Shown piece by piece: positions 54,728 through 63,924 of a stretch of DNA of 64,000 nt. The DNA is from Methylobacterium sp. Leaf117 (lineage in GTDB: Bacteria; Pseudomonadota; Alphaproteobacteria; Rhizobiales; Beijerinckiaceae), in assembly GCF_001422985.1 (NCBI RefSeq), contig NZ_LMNL01000012.1, positions 189,096 through 253,095 of the forward strand, read 5' to 3'. Below the pieces are notes generated by a model. That model was not told the origin of the DNA, ran no database searches, and worked only from the letters and a program-made list of their open reading frames with translations. A program made the position numbers and the translations under genes. Numbering within the stretch: position 1 is the first letter of the stretch; each line of letters opens with the position of its first letter.

Positions 54728-57004
54728 ATGGCCGACACGACGAATCCCGCCGACCGATCGATCCCGTACGGCCGCGCCAAGCGTTCGCGCATCAAGGAGG
54801 GCTCGCCCTATCCCCTCGGCGCGAACTGGGACGGCCTCGGCGTCAATTTCGCGCTGTTCTCCGCCCACGCCACCAAGGTCGAGCTGTGCCTGTTCGACGA
54901 TGACGGCGTGAACGAGATCGAGCGGATCGAGCTGCCCGAGTACACCGACGAGATTTGGCACGGCTACCTGCCCGACGCGCGCCCCGGCACCATCTACGGC
55001 TACCGCGTCCACGGCCCCTACGAGCCGAAGGCGGGCCATCGCTTCAACCCCAACAAGCTGCTCATCGACCCCTACGCCAAGGGCCTCGTCGGCTCGATCA
55101 CCTGGAACCCGGCGCTGTTCGGCTACCAGATGGAGACGGGCGACGACCTGACTTTCGACGAGCGCGATTCCGCGCCCTTCACCCGCCGGTCCCGCGTCAT
55201 CGACCCGGCCTTCACCTGGGGCCGGGACCGCAAGCCGCACGTGCCGTGGGAGAAGACGATCTTCTACGAGACCCACGTGAAGGGCTTCACCAAGCTGCAC
55301 CCGGCGGTGCCCGAGAAGCTGCGCGGCACCTATGCCGGTCTCGGCACCCCGGCGGTGCTCGACTACATCAAGAGCCTCGGCGTCACCTCGGTGGAACTCC
55401 TGCCGGTCCACGCCTTCGTGCAGGACGACTACCTGCAGGAGAAGGGCCTGGTGAACTACTGGGGCTACAACACCATCTCGTTCTTCACGCCCGCCCGGCG
55501 CTACGCGGCGGTGCCGGACTTCGCCTTCTCCGAATTCAAGGAGATGGTGGCGCGCATGCACGGCGCCGGCCTCGAGGTCATTCTCGACGTGGTCTACAAC
55601 CACACCGCGGAGGGCAACGAGAAGGGTCCGACCCTGTCGTTCAAGGGCGTCGACAACGCCTCGTACTACCGGCTGATGCCCAAGGAGCCGCGCTACTACA
55701 TCAACGACACCGGCACCGGAAACACCTTCAACCTCTCGAACCCCCGCGTGCTGCAGCTGGTGACCGATAGCCTGCGCTACTGGGCCACCGAGATGCGGGT
55801 CGACGGCTTCCGCTTCGATCTCGCCACCATCCTGGGCCGCGAGCCGCACGGCTTCGACGAGGGCGGCGGCTTCCTCGACACCTGCCGCCAGGACCCGGTG
55901 CTGAACAACGTCAAGCTGATCGCCGAGCCCTGGGATTGCGGTCCGGGCGGCTACCAGGTCGGCGGCTTCCCGCCCGGCTGGGCCGAGTGGAACGACCGGT
56001 TCCGCGACGACGTGCGCGGCTACTGGCGCGGCGACGAGGGCATGCTGCCGGATCTCGCCGCCCGGCTCACCGGCTCGGCCGACAAGTTCAACAAGCGCGG
56101 GCGCAAGCCCTGGGCATCGGTGAACTTCCTCACCGCCCATGACGGCTTCACGCTGAACGACACCGTGTCGTACAACGAGAAGCACAACATGGCCAACGGC
56201 GAGGACAACCGCGACGGCCACTCGCACAACCTGTCGAACAATTACGGCGCCGAGGGCCCGACCGACGATCCGGAGATCCGCGCCATCCGGCTGCGCCAGA
56301 TGCGCAACATGCTCGCGACCCTATTCCTGTCGCGCGGCACCCCGATGCTGCTGGCCGGCGACGAGTTCGCCCGCACCCAGAACGGCAACAACAACGCCTA
56401 TTGCCAGGACAACGAGATCTCCTGGCTCGACTGGGAGGCCGTCGGTCCGGAGGAGCGCGATCTCGCCGAGTTCACGCAGCGCCTGACCCTGCTGCGCGAA
56501 GCCCTGCCGATCCTCACTCGCGGACGCTTCCTCACGGGCGCCTACGACGAGGAGTTCGGAGTCAAGGACGTGACCTGGCTGAAGCCGGACGGCACCGAGA
56601 TGTCGCCCGAGAACTGGACGCAAGGGGACGCCCGCGCCATCGCGGTGCTGCTCGACGGGCGCGCCCAGGCCTCCGGCATCCACCGGCGCGGCGGCGATGC
56701 CACCCTGCTCCTGCTCTACAACGCCTATCACGACCTCGTGTCGTTCACGCTGCCGGAATCGGTCGGCGGCGTCGGCTGGACCCGACTCCTCGACACCAAC
56801 CTGCCCGACAGCCAGGACGTGGTCAGCAAGCCGATCGGCGCCACCTACGACGTCACCGGGCGCTCGATGCTGATGTTCGTGCTCAAGCCCGAAGAGGTCG
56901 ACGGCGTCGACGCCAGCGACATGGAGCGCTCCTACCAGCACGTGATGCAGGCCTTCGAGCGCGCCAACGTCAACAGCGTCCGCTTCGAGACCGAGCAGCG
57001 CTGA
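54728..57004 (+). CDS. glgX: glycogen debranching enzyme GlgX
   Basis: A 758-residue GH13 isoamylase-type enzyme that cleaves alpha-1,6 branches of glycogen after phosphorylase action. The N-terminal CBM48 region contains YPLGANWDGLGVNFALFS (about 28-45). Catalytic blocks are DVVYNHTAEGN, DGFRFDLATILGRE (nucleophile Asp), LIAEPWDCGPGGYQVG (acid/base Glu) and FLTAHDGFTLNDTVSY. The length suits GlgX. The upstream region has the 19-bp array; a GC-rich hairpin follows the stop. Confidence 0.96.
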   Translation: MADTTNPADRSIPYGRAKRSRIKEGSPYPLGANWDGLGVNFALFSAHATKVELCLFDDDGVNEIERIELPEYTDEIWHGYLPDARPGTIYGYRVHGPYEPKAGHRFNPNKLLIDPYAKGLVGSITWNPALFGYQMETGDDLTFDERDSAPFTRRSRVIDPAFTWGRDRKPHVPWEKTIFYETHVKGFTKLHPAVPEKLRGTYAGLGTPAVLDYIKSLGVTSVELLPVHAFVQDDYLQEKGLVNYWGYNTISFFTPARRYAAVPDFAFSEFKEMVARMHGAGLEVILDVVYNHTAEGNEKGPTLSFKGVDNASYYRLMPKEPRYYINDTGTGNTFNLSNPRVLQLVTDSLRYWATEMRVDGFRFDLATILGREPHGFDEGGGFLDTCRQDPVLNNVKLIAEPWDCGPGGYQVGGFPPGWAEWNDRFRDDVRGYWRGDEGMLPDLAARLTGSADKFNKRGRKPWASVNFLTAHDGFTLNDTVSYNEKHNMANGEDNRDGHSHNLSNNYGAEGPTDDPEIRAIRLRQMRNMLATLFLSRGTPMLLAGDEFARTQNGNNNAYCQDNEISWLDWEAVGPEERDLAEFTQRLTLLREALPILTRGRFLTGAYDEEFGVKDVTWLKPDGTEMSPENWTQGDARAIAVLLDGRAQASGIHRRGGDATLLLLYNAYHDLVSFTLPESVGGVGWTRLLDTNLPDSQDVVSKPIGATYDVTGRSMLMFVLKPEEVDGVDASDMERSYQHVMQAFERANVNSVRFETEQR

Positions 57005-57016
57005 CGCCAACCGGAC

Positions 57017-57044
57017 CGGCCGCGCGCGCCCCGTCGCGCGGCCG
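57017..57044 (+). terminator. GC-rich hairpin after glgX
   Basis: The arms CGGCCGCGCG (57017-57026) and CGCGCGGCCG (57035-57044) form a perfect 10-bp stem with an 8-nt loop, 13 nt after the stop. It has no T-run. Confidence 0.45.
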
Positions 57045-57229
57045 CCTCACGCTCCCCCCGCGCGGCCGTCTTCGGACCGTCGCGGGGCCGGATCGCGCGT
57101 GCCGCCTCGCGAGACTGTCACCGCCGCGCGGTCCACCGAGGGAACGATGCGTCCGCCCAGTGTTTGTCGCATGTTAGGCGAGGCCGGCGGGAGCCTCCTC
57201 CCGGAGCCTCCCGGTTTGATTGCGCGACC

Positions 57230-58876
57230 ATGATCGAGACCCCCACCATCCCATCGACGGACGAGACCCTGTCGGCGGACAAGACAAGCGCGACCACCCA
57301 GCCCGCGATGGCGGCGACCGGCCCCGACGCCGGTCCCGAGGCCGCGTTCTTCTTCGCCGCCCTAGCCGCTTCGCGCATGCCGATGGTGGTGAGCGATCCC
57401 CGCCTGCCCGACAATCCGATCATCTTCACCAACGACGCCTTCCTGGAGATGACCGGCTACGGTCGCGACGAGGTCATCGACCGCAACTGCCGCTTCCTGC
57501 AGGGGCCGGAAACCGACCGCGCTTCGGTGCGCGAATTGGCCCGCGGCATCGCCGCCCGCGAGAACGTAGCGACCGAGATCATCAATTACCGCAAGGACGG
57601 CACGCCGTTCTGGAACGCCCTGTTCGTGTCGCCGATCTACGACGCGAGCGGGACGCTGGTGTACTTCTTCGCCTCGCAGCTCGACGTTTCGCGCCGGCGC
57701 GACGCCGAGGAAGCGCTGGGGCAGGCCCAGAAGATGGAGGCCCTCGGGCAGCTCACCGGCGGCATCGCGCACGACTTCAACAACCTGCTGCAGGTCATCG
57801 TCGGCTACGTCGACATCGTCGGCTCCGGCCTCGACGATCCCGAAGCCGACCGCCGCCGCCTGCGCCGCGCAACCGACAACATCCGCACCGCCGCCGAGCG
57901 TGCCACCACCCTGACCCAGCAATTGCTGGCGTTCGCCCGCAAGCAGCGCCTGGAGGGGCGCTCCGTGAACCTCAACGCCCTGGTGCAGGGCATGGCCGAT
58001 ATGGCGAGCCGCACCCTCGGCGAGACCATCAGCATCGGGTTCGACCTCAGTCCCGAGCTGTGGACCTGCCGGGTCGATCCGACCCAGGCCGAGGTCGCCC
58101 TGCTCAACATCTTCATCAATGCCCGCGACGCCATGCCGGAGGGCGGGCGCCTTACCGTCGCGACCGAGAACCACGTCATCGCCGACGATTCCGGGAGCAC
58201 CCTGGCGCCCGGCCGCTACGTCACCGTCAGCCTCTCGGATTCCGGCAGCGGCATCCCGCCCCATGTGCTGGCGCGGGTGATGGACCCGTTCTTCACCACC
58301 AAGGAGGAGGGCAAGGGCACCGGCCTCGGCCTGTCGATGGTCTACGGCTTCGCCAAGCAGTCGGGCGGCGCCGCCCGGATCGAATCGGTGCTGGGGGAGG
58401 GCACCATCGTGCGGCTGTCCTTCCCGGCCGCCGAGCAGGAGGCGGCGGACCCGGCCCCGGCGGCGGCGCTCGATCCAGCCCAGGACGGCACCGGCACGGA
58501 GACCATCCTGATCGTCGACGACCGGGACGATGTGGCGGAACTGGCCCGCACCATCCTGCGCGATTTCGGCTACACCACCCTGATGGCGCAGAACGGACGC
58601 GAGGCCCTCGAGGTGCTCGACGCCGGCGGTCCCATCGACCTGCTGTTCACCGACCTGATCATGCCCGGCGGCATGAACGGCATCGCGCTGGGGCGCGAGG
58701 CCAAGCGCCGGCGCCCGGACCTCAAGGTTCTGCTGACCACCGGCTACGCCGAGGCGAGCCTGGAGCGAACCGATGCCGGTGGCTCGGAGTTCGATCTGTT
58801 GAACAAGCCCTATCGCCGGACGGACCTGATCCGCCGGGTGCGGGCGATCCTCGACGGACCCGGTCCCCTCGGCTGA
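57230..58876 (+). CDS. LOV-domain hybrid histidine kinase
   Basis: A 548-residue soluble light-responsive kinase. The LOV/PAS domain (about 40-155) carries the photoactive-Cys motif DRNCRFLQG (Cys about 87) that binds FMN and forms the blue-light adduct. The HisKA box has His about 181 ([12 protein letters not shown]). The ATPase domain (about 285-400) contains the N-box FINARD and [10 protein letters not shown]. The C-terminal receiver (about 425-540) has Asp about 475 ([12 protein letters not shown]). Such LOV-HK-REC proteins mediate blue-light control of stress or attachment in Rhizobiales. ATG 57230 is used. A neighbouring target regulator was not found. Confidence 0.93.
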   Translation: MIETPTIPSTDETLSADKTSATTQPAMAATGPDAGPEAAFFFAALAASRMPMVVSDPRLPDNPIIFTNDAFLEMTGYGRDEVIDRNCRFLQGPETDRASVRELARGIAARENVATEIINYRKDGTPFWNALFVSPIYDASGTLVYFFASQLDVSRRRDAEEALGQAQKMEALGQLTGGIAHDFNNLLQVIVGYVDIVGSGLDDPEADRRRLRRATDNIRTAAERATTLTQQLLAFARKQRLEGRSVNLNALVQGMADMASRTLGETISIGFDLSPELWTCRVDPTQAEVALLNIFINARDAMPEGGRLTVATENHVIADDSGSTLAPGRYVTVSLSDSGSGIPPHVLARVMDPFFTTKEEGKGTGLGLSMVYGFAKQSGGAARIESVLGEGTIVRLSFPAAEQEAADPAPAAALDPAQDGTGTETILIVDDRDDVAELARTILRDFGYTTLMAQNGREALEVLDAGGPIDLLFTDLIMPGGMNGIALGREAKRRRPDLKVLLTTGYAEASLERTDAGGSEFDLLNKPYRRTDLIRRVRAILDGPGPLG

Positions 58877-58913
58877 GACGCCGGCCGGGTCCGTCCCACC
58901 GGAGTGCGTTCGG

Positions 58914-59237
58914 ATGGCCCAGGGCGACAAGTCGAAATACACCGACAAGCAGATCCGCAAGGCCGAGCACATCGCCGAATCCTACGAATCGCGCGGAGTG
59001 CCGGAGAAGCAGGCCGAGGCGCGGGCCTGGGCCACCGTCAACAAGGACGACGGCGGCGGCAAGAAACCCGGCGGTTCCGGCCGGGGCCGGGCGACCGGGC
59101 ACCCAGCCTCCCATCTCGGCGGCGAGACGGGAGGGAAAGCCTCCGCCTCCCGGACTGCGGAACAGCGCTCCGCTTCGGCCAAGAAGGCCGCCGCGACCCG
59201 CAAGCGCAATGCCGAGGCGGCGCGTCACGCGTCGTGA
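58914..59237 (+). CDS. small basic conserved protein (often labelled plasmid stabilization)
   Basis: A 107-residue hydrophilic protein. The N-terminus has the conserved YTDKQIRKAEHIAESYESRG block shared by short proteins called plasmid stabilization proteins in many proteobacteria. The rest is Gly/Lys/Arg/Ala-rich, with lysine-rich tracts (KKAAATRKRNAEAA) suited to nucleic-acid binding. Its function is not established. It lies 37 nt after the LOV kinase on the same strand. Confidence 0.7.
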   Translation: MAQGDKSKYTDKQIRKAEHIAESYESRGVPEKQAEARAWATVNKDDGGGKKPGGSGRGRATGHPASHLGGETGGKASASRTAEQRSASAKKAAATRKRNAEAARHAS

Positions 59238-59280
59238 CAGGCGGCCAAGGGCCGATCGGCTGGCCGATTTACTCGGCGCC

Positions 59281-59390
59281 GTCATTCCGGGGCGCCACAG
59301 CGGCGTGCAATCCAGATCCGCCGATGGCGCGAAGTCCTGCACCACCTGCGTGTCTGGATCCCGGGCTCCGCTGCACGGCCCCGGGATGAC
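59281..59390. repeat. long imperfect palindromic intergenic repeat (REP-like)
   Basis: The left arm begins GTCATTCCGGGGC at 59281 and the right arm ends GCCCCGGGATGAC at 59390. Inner parts also pair, for example CCAGA near 59312-59316 with TCTGG near 59353-59357. The whole 110-bp element resembles dispersed palindromic repeats of Rhizobiales genomes. It sits between the small basic protein and icd. No second copy was seen in the window. Confidence 0.55.
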
Positions 59391-59498
59391 GCTGCGCTTC
59401 CCGTGAGTCTCCGGCAGGACCCTGTCGGCACGATGACCCCACCGGCAGAGACGAAAGAACGACCCCGCGCCCGCGTGAGGGCTACGGATTCGGCCGTC

Positions 59499-60710
59499 TC
59501 AGGCCATCGCGGTCTTCAGGTGCTGGTCGACCTTGTCGAGGAAGCCGGTGGTCGAAAGCCACTTCTGATTCGGACCGACCAGGAGGGCGAGGTCCTTGGT
59601 CATGAAGCCAGCCTCGACGGTGTCGATGCAGGTCTTCTCCAGGGTGGCGGCGAAGGTGGCCAAAGCCGCGTTGTCGTCGAGCTTGGCGCGGTGCGCGAGG
59701 CCACGGCTCCAGGCGAAGATCGACGCGATCGAGTTGGTCGAGGTCTCCTTGCCCTTCTGGTGCTCGCGGTAATGGCGGGTCACCGTGCCGTGCGCGGCCT
59801 CGGCCTCGACAGTCCGGCCATCGGGGGTGAGCAGCACGGAGGTCATCAGGCCGAGCGAGCCGAAGCCCTGCGCCACGGTGTCGGACTGCACGTCGCCGTC
59901 GTAGTTCTTGCAGGCCCAGACGTAGCCGCCCGACCACTTGAGGGCCGAGGCCACCATGTCGTCGATCAGGCGGTGCTCGTAGGTGATGCCGGCGGCGTCG
60001 AACTTCGCCTTGAACTCGTTCTGGAAGACCTCTTCGAACAGGTCCTTGAAGCGGCCGTCATAGGCCTTGAGGATGGTGTTCTTTGTCGAGAGATAGACCG
60101 GGTACTTCCGGTTGAGGCCGTAATTCATCGAGGCGCGGGCGAAGTCGCGGATCGAATCGTCGAGGTTATACATCGCCTGGGCGACGCCGGCGCTCGGGAA
60201 CTTGAAGACCTCGCGCTCGATCACCGTGCCATCGTCGCCTTCGAACTTGATGGTCAGGCGGCCCTTGCCCGGCACCTTGAAGTCGGTGGCCTTGTACTGG
60301 TCGCCGTAGGCGTGGCGACCGACGACGATCGGCTGGGTCCAGCCCGGCACCAGGCGGGGCACGTTCTGGCAGATGATCGGCTCGCGGAAGATCACGCCGC
60401 CGAGGATGTTGCGGATGGTGCCGTTGGGCGACTTCCACATTTCCTTCAGGTTGAATTCCTTCACCCGCTGCTCATCGGGGGTGATGGTCGCGCATTTCAC
60501 GCCGACGCCGTGCCGCTTGATCGCCTCGGCGGCCCGCACGGTGACCTGATCGTTGGTGGCGTCGCGGTGCTCGACGCCGAGATCGTAATATTCGAGGTTC
60601 AGATCGAGGTAGGGATGGATCAGCTTGTTCTTGATCTCGCTCCAGATGATCCGGGTCATCTCGTCGCCGTCGAGTTCGACGACCGGGTTCGCAACCTTGA
60701 TCTTGTCCAT
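59499..60710 (-). CDS. icd: NADP-dependent isocitrate dehydrogenase
   Basis: A 403-residue TCA-cycle enzyme oxidatively decarboxylating isocitrate to 2-oxoglutarate, of the homodimeric eukaryote-like type. The blocks [31 protein letters not shown] and the metal-binding [20 protein letters not shown] are present, as is [16 protein letters not shown] 60710 gives [12 protein letters not shown] second in-frame ATG at 60743 would add 11 residues. The plus-strand repeat element lies beyond its 3' end. Confidence 0.96.
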   Translation of the reverse strand: MDKIKVANPVVELDGDEMTRIIWSEIKNKLIHPYLDLNLEYYDLGVEHRDATNDQVTVRAAEAIKRHGVGVKCATITPDEQRVKEFNLKEMWKSPNGTIRNILGGVIFREPIICQNVPRLVPGWTQPIVVGRHAYGDQYKATDFKVPGKGRLTIKFEGDDGTVIEREVFKFPSAGVAQAMYNLDDSIRDFARASMNYGLNRKYPVYLSTKNTILKAYDGRFKDLFEEVFQNEFKAKFDAAGITYEHRLIDDMVASALKWSGGYVWACKNYDGDVQSDTVAQGFGSLGLMTSVLLTPDGRTVEAEAAHGTVTRHYREHQKGKETSTNSIASIFAWSRGLAHRAKLDDNAALATFAATLEKTCIDTVEAGFMTKDLALLVGPNQKWLSTTGFLDKVDQHLKTAMA

Positions 60711-60869
60711 CAGCAGCACGCCTTCCTGAGCCAGGATGTCCACCGGCTCCCCGCAAGGCGGATGCCGGTCCCGCGCCGTCCTTAGCCCGCGCGGTCCCGA
60801 GGCGGAAGCGCGGCAGCCCTGTCCCGGACCCGTCTTCGGGGCCTGCGCGCTGACAAACCTTTTGCCCTG

Positions 60870-62225
60870 TCAGGGAGCCGCGACGAGGCGCGCGATCTTG
60901 GTGGCCTGATCGAACATCGCGTTCAGCGCCTCCTGGATCTCGGTGGCCGAACTCGCGGTGCGGAAGTAGCCCGGCGACGCGCATTTTTGCAGTGCTTCGG
61001 GCACCTTCGGAATCAGGCTGTTCACCCGGTAATTCTCAGCCTGGACGGCCGGGAACGGGTGATTCGGCTTCGCGATCGGCACATACGGGATATGGAGGAT
61101 CGAGATGGTGATGCCCCGGTCCTTCAAGGGCTGACATAGGGACGGATCGAGCGGTCCCGCCTGCGATCCCGTCCATTTGGGCAGATCGCCCGGGCGTTTG
61201 GGCGCCTCGTAAGTCTGGTTGTTGTTCATCCCGTCCGTCACCACGAACACGTAGGGCAGCGCCCGCTTCGCGCTCAAGCCGTCGCCCACACTGGTGATCA
61301 TGCGATTGACCACCGGAAAGACGTTGTCGTAGTGCGTCCCGCCGCTCCCGCGCGGAACGGATTCCATGCCGATATCCATGTAATTCTCGAGATCGACATT
61401 GGTCAGCGAATCGAAGTCGGAGGTAATGCCGGCGGCGGTTTCGAGCTTGCTTACGAACGGGTACAGGCCGATGCGGAACTGATTGTTCAGGGTCAGGTTG
61501 CTCTTGGCCTTGGCAATCAATCCCTGGACCGCGTTGCTCACCGTCGCGATGCGAAGCTCGACATTGTACTTCTTCGATAGGGCGAAGCCCTTCCATCCGG
61601 GGAAATGGCAGGCGAAGGAACAGTTGTTGGGGAGTCCTTCGTTCATGTCGGGGTTGAGCTTGCCGAACTCGGTCTGCGCGACGGGCGAGGTCGGAAAGCC
61701 CATCGAGCCGGACGTATCGAGCAGCAGGTAGAAATCGACGTAGCTGCTGAGCGTCAGGCTGGAGACGGATTTTCCCGCGACCGCGACCGACGCCATATCG
61801 CCCAGGACCTTGCTGAACGGCGACAGGAAACTCGAGCCGTAGGTCACCTGCGCCATGATGACGCCGCCGGTGCGGGTCACCGTCAGGTCCGGGATGAGCG
61901 GCAGACTGGTGAGCATCGGCCCGGCATTGACCCGGAAAGCGGCGAGCCCGCGCGCCTTTGCCAGCGCCAGGGCCGATTGCGTCGGGTCATCTTCGCCCTT
62001 CGGATTCTGCGAAATGTAGTCCCGCGCCGTCGCGATGGCGGTGATGGTGGCGGCGTCCGCCGCACGGTCGAAATGGGTCCGGTAGTTGACGCCGCGCATG
62101 TAATCGAGCCCGAGGCTCGTTATGCCGATCAGCGGCACCAGGCTCAGGGCGAAGATCAGGACGACGTTGCCGCCGCGATCGGCACGCAGGCGACGCGTGA
62201 ACCGGGAGAGGGGAGCGGCGATCAT
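60870..62225 (-). CDS. TadG-like pilus assembly protein with VWA domain
   Basis: A 451-residue protein. The N-terminal TadE/Flp-type membrane segment is about 18-44 (GGNVVLIFALSLVPLIGI). A von Willebrand factor A domain (about 165-400) has the MIDAS motif DTSGSM (Asp about 170), with VFVVTDGMNNN near 330. TadG proteins are secretion- or pilus-associated. It is the third gene of a TadE-TadE-TadG run, 10 nt after the preceding stop. The first residues are charged as expected for an inner-membrane anchor. Confidence 0.82.
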   Translation of the reverse strand: MIAAPLSRFTRRLRADRGGNVVLIFALSLVPLIGITSLGLDYMRGVNYRTHFDRAADAATITAIATARDYISQNPKGEDDPTQSALALAKARGLAAFRVNAGPMLTSLPLIPDLTVTRTGGVIMAQVTYGSSFLSPFSKVLGDMASVAVAGKSVSSLTLSSYVDFYLLLDTSGSMGFPTSPVAQTEFGKLNPDMNEGLPNNCSFACHFPGWKGFALSKKYNVELRIATVSNAVQGLIAKAKSNLTLNNQFRIGLYPFVSKLETAAGITSDFDSLTNVDLENYMDIGMESVPRGSGGTHYDNVFPVVNRMITSVGDGLSAKRALPYVFVVTDGMNNNQTYEAPKRPGDLPKWTGSQAGPLDPSLCQPLKDRGITISILHIPYVPIAKPNHPFPAVQAENYRVNSLIPKVPEALQKCASPGYFRTASSATEIQEALNAMFDQATKIARLVAAP

Positions 62226-62235
62226 CGGGAGGGCC

Positions 62236-62946
62236 TCACGACGCAGGGCAGGCACGGGCGGTCGTCGTGCCGCCGCTCGGGTCGAAGGCGATCCCGGCGA
62301 CGTAGCGCGGCGAGAGGTAGAAGGATTTGGCGATGCGGACGGAGCCGACCACGGATTGGGCGATCAGCGGCTTGTAGTCGAACACGACATCGGCCACGAC
62401 GAGGAACCCCGGCCCGAAGGTGTCGTTCGGGAGCGTCGCCGGGCTCGGCCCCGCGGTGTTGGGGGCCGCGACCAGAACGTCGGTGCAGGAGCGCCCCTGA
62501 CCCGACGTCCAGGTGACACGGGGGACGAAGGTGCAGGTCGTGGTGCAGCCGAGGGGGAGGGTCCGGAACTGGACGCCCGACAGCGACCATTTCAGCAGGG
62601 TCCAGACCGAGACGTTCTGCTCCCTGGCCGCCTTCATGGCCTCCGGGAACATCACGAGCTGGGCGCGCGAGATCGCCAGGATGTCGGTCTGGGTGATGCT
62701 GCCGGTGTCGTTGCGGGCGACGAGATCCGCCAGGGTGCTGGCGGCCAGCTCCACCTTGCGCATCATGATGATGTAGCGGACCAGGTCGAAGGTCACCGCC
62801 GACAGGATGATCATCACTGGAACGATCAGGGCGAACTCGACGATCGCGATCCCACGCCGGTCGGCGCGGAACCGCTTGAGGGTCCGGCGGCTCGTGAGAC
62901 GTCGCAGGCTCATGCAAAGTCGAAGGCTGCAGAGTCGAAGGCTCAT
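62236..62946 (-). CDS. TadE-like pilus assembly protein
   Basis: A 236-residue pseudopilin-like protein with the TadE signature: a basic start, then RGIAIVEFALIVPVMIILSA (about 32-51) as the membrane segment. The C-terminal part is extracytoplasmic with Cys pairs (GCTTTC). The start is ATG 62946, with TGAGGC upstream; ATG 62913 is the alternative. The N-terminal region between them is a tandem 15-bp repeat (62914-62943). The preceding TadE gene ends 7 nt upstream. Confidence 0.8.
   Translation of the reverse strand: MSLRLCSLRLCMSLRRLTSRRTLKRFRADRRGIAIVEFALIVPVMIILSAVTFDLVRYIIMMRKVELAASTLADLVARNDTGSITQTDILAISRAQLVMFPEAMKAAREQNVSVWTLLKWSLSGVQFRTLPLGCTTTCTFVPRVTWTSGQGRSCTDVLVAAPNTAGPSPATLPNDTFGPGFLVVADVVFDYKPLIAQSVVGSVRIAKSFYLSPRYVAGIAFDPSGGTTTARACPAS
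62914..62943. repeat. tandem 15-bp repeat at the TadE N-terminus
   Basis: On the coding strand AGCCTTCGACTCTGC is followed by AGCCTTCGACTTTGC, one base different. It encodes SLRLC-SLRLC between two candidate start codons. Confidence 0.85.
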
Positions 62947-62953
62947 GGCTGCC

Positions 62954-63604
62954 TCAGCATGGGACCTGGACGTTGCGCGTGGTGAAGGGCTCGTTGCGGA
63001 AGGCGATCGCCGCCCGCGCGTAGGAGACCTTCCCGAAAGTCGAGTCCGTGCCGAGATTGAGGCCGAGCCAGAGAAAGCTGAACACCGGCACCGGATAGAA
63101 GACCTGGATGTAGCCGTAGGTCCCCGGCGCACCGGGGCAATACGGCGTCCGATCCTTGTCCATCACCACCGGGACGAGGCCGGTCTCCTCCGGGTTGATG
63201 AAGGCGGCAAATCCGCCGCCGGAGCCGGTCAGGGTCGTGGTCTGAAGGCTGGTGATGATCCGGTCGCACGACAGACCGGCAATCAGCTTGGTGCAGAAGA
63301 CCGTCTCGCGGAACCCGTTGGCGGTGGACGCGCCCTGCGTCAGCGCGCCGAGCATGACGGCGCGGCTCGCATCGGCCGTCGCCTTCTCAACGGCCGCATA
63401 ACAGAAGATATACAGGCCGCATTGAAGTATTTCGACGAAGACGAGCATGAACAACGGCATGACCATGGCGAACTCGACTGCTGTCGCGCCGCTGGCGGAG
63501 CGTCGAAATCCGTACAACCGTCTCTTGCACCGCGTTGCGAACGGCAGGACGGTCGTTGCGGCGCCAGATGTCTGTCGATCCGGGTCTATAATCCGTGCCG
63601 TCAT
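62954..63604 (-). CDS. TadE/TadG-like pilus assembly protein, first gene of operon
   Basis: A 216-residue protein. The N-terminus is basic (FRRSASGATAVEF), then a membrane helix VEFAMVMPLFMLVFVEILQ (about 43-61), the TadE-family signature; the remainder is extracytoplasmic. ATG 63604 was chosen; an upstream ATG at 63682 is less likely. It starts a run of three genes. A CtrA-like box and a GANTC lie 50-100 nt upstream. Confidence 0.78.
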   Translation of the reverse strand: MTARIIDPDRQTSGAATTVLPFATRCKRRLYGFRRSASGATAVEFAMVMPLFMLVFVEILQCGLYIFCYAAVEKATADASRAVMLGALTQGASTANGFRETVFCTKLIAGLSCDRIITSLQTTTLTGSGGGFAAFINPEETGLVPVVMDKDRTPYCPGAPGTYGYIQVFYPVPVFSFLWLGLNLGTDSTFGKVSYARAAIAFRNEPFTTRNVQVPC

Positions 63605-63924
63605 TGTGAGACCCGCGGGCTCCTTTGAATTCACTCCGACTATCCGCAGTCCGAATCCGTCTAGACCAGCAATGCGCGCCAAGCCTTAAGGTCGCATTAC
63701 GCCGGTCGTCGAAGGTCGCGGTCATCGGCCAAGGCCGGCCCGATCTCCCGGATGCGCCCGCAATCCTGGTTCATGTCTGGATCAAGCCCGGACCACGGCC
63801 GGGCCAGGGCTGGGCCAGGGCTGGACATTGCCCGCAACAACCGGAATCTGCGGATCCGACGGTCGCCGGGCGCCTCTCGAACCGCCTGCGGCCCCTGTCC
63901 GCCACCATCAGCGACGAGATCACC
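63605..63924. promoter_or_regulatory. tad operon promoter region
   Basis: A 320-nt stretch before the divergent gene at 63925. It contains GANTC (63653-63657) and a CtrA-like box TTAA-N7-TTAC (63686-63700). A direct repeat of GGGCCAGGGCT occurs near 63803-63824. No gene was recognised. Confidence 0.5.
63686..63700 (-). promoter_or_regulatory. CtrA-like box upstream of the tad operon
   Basis: TTAA (63686-63689), 7 nt, TTAC (63697-63700), one mismatch from TTAA-N7-TTAA. It is 82-96 nt upstream of the first tad start. Confidence 0.45.
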
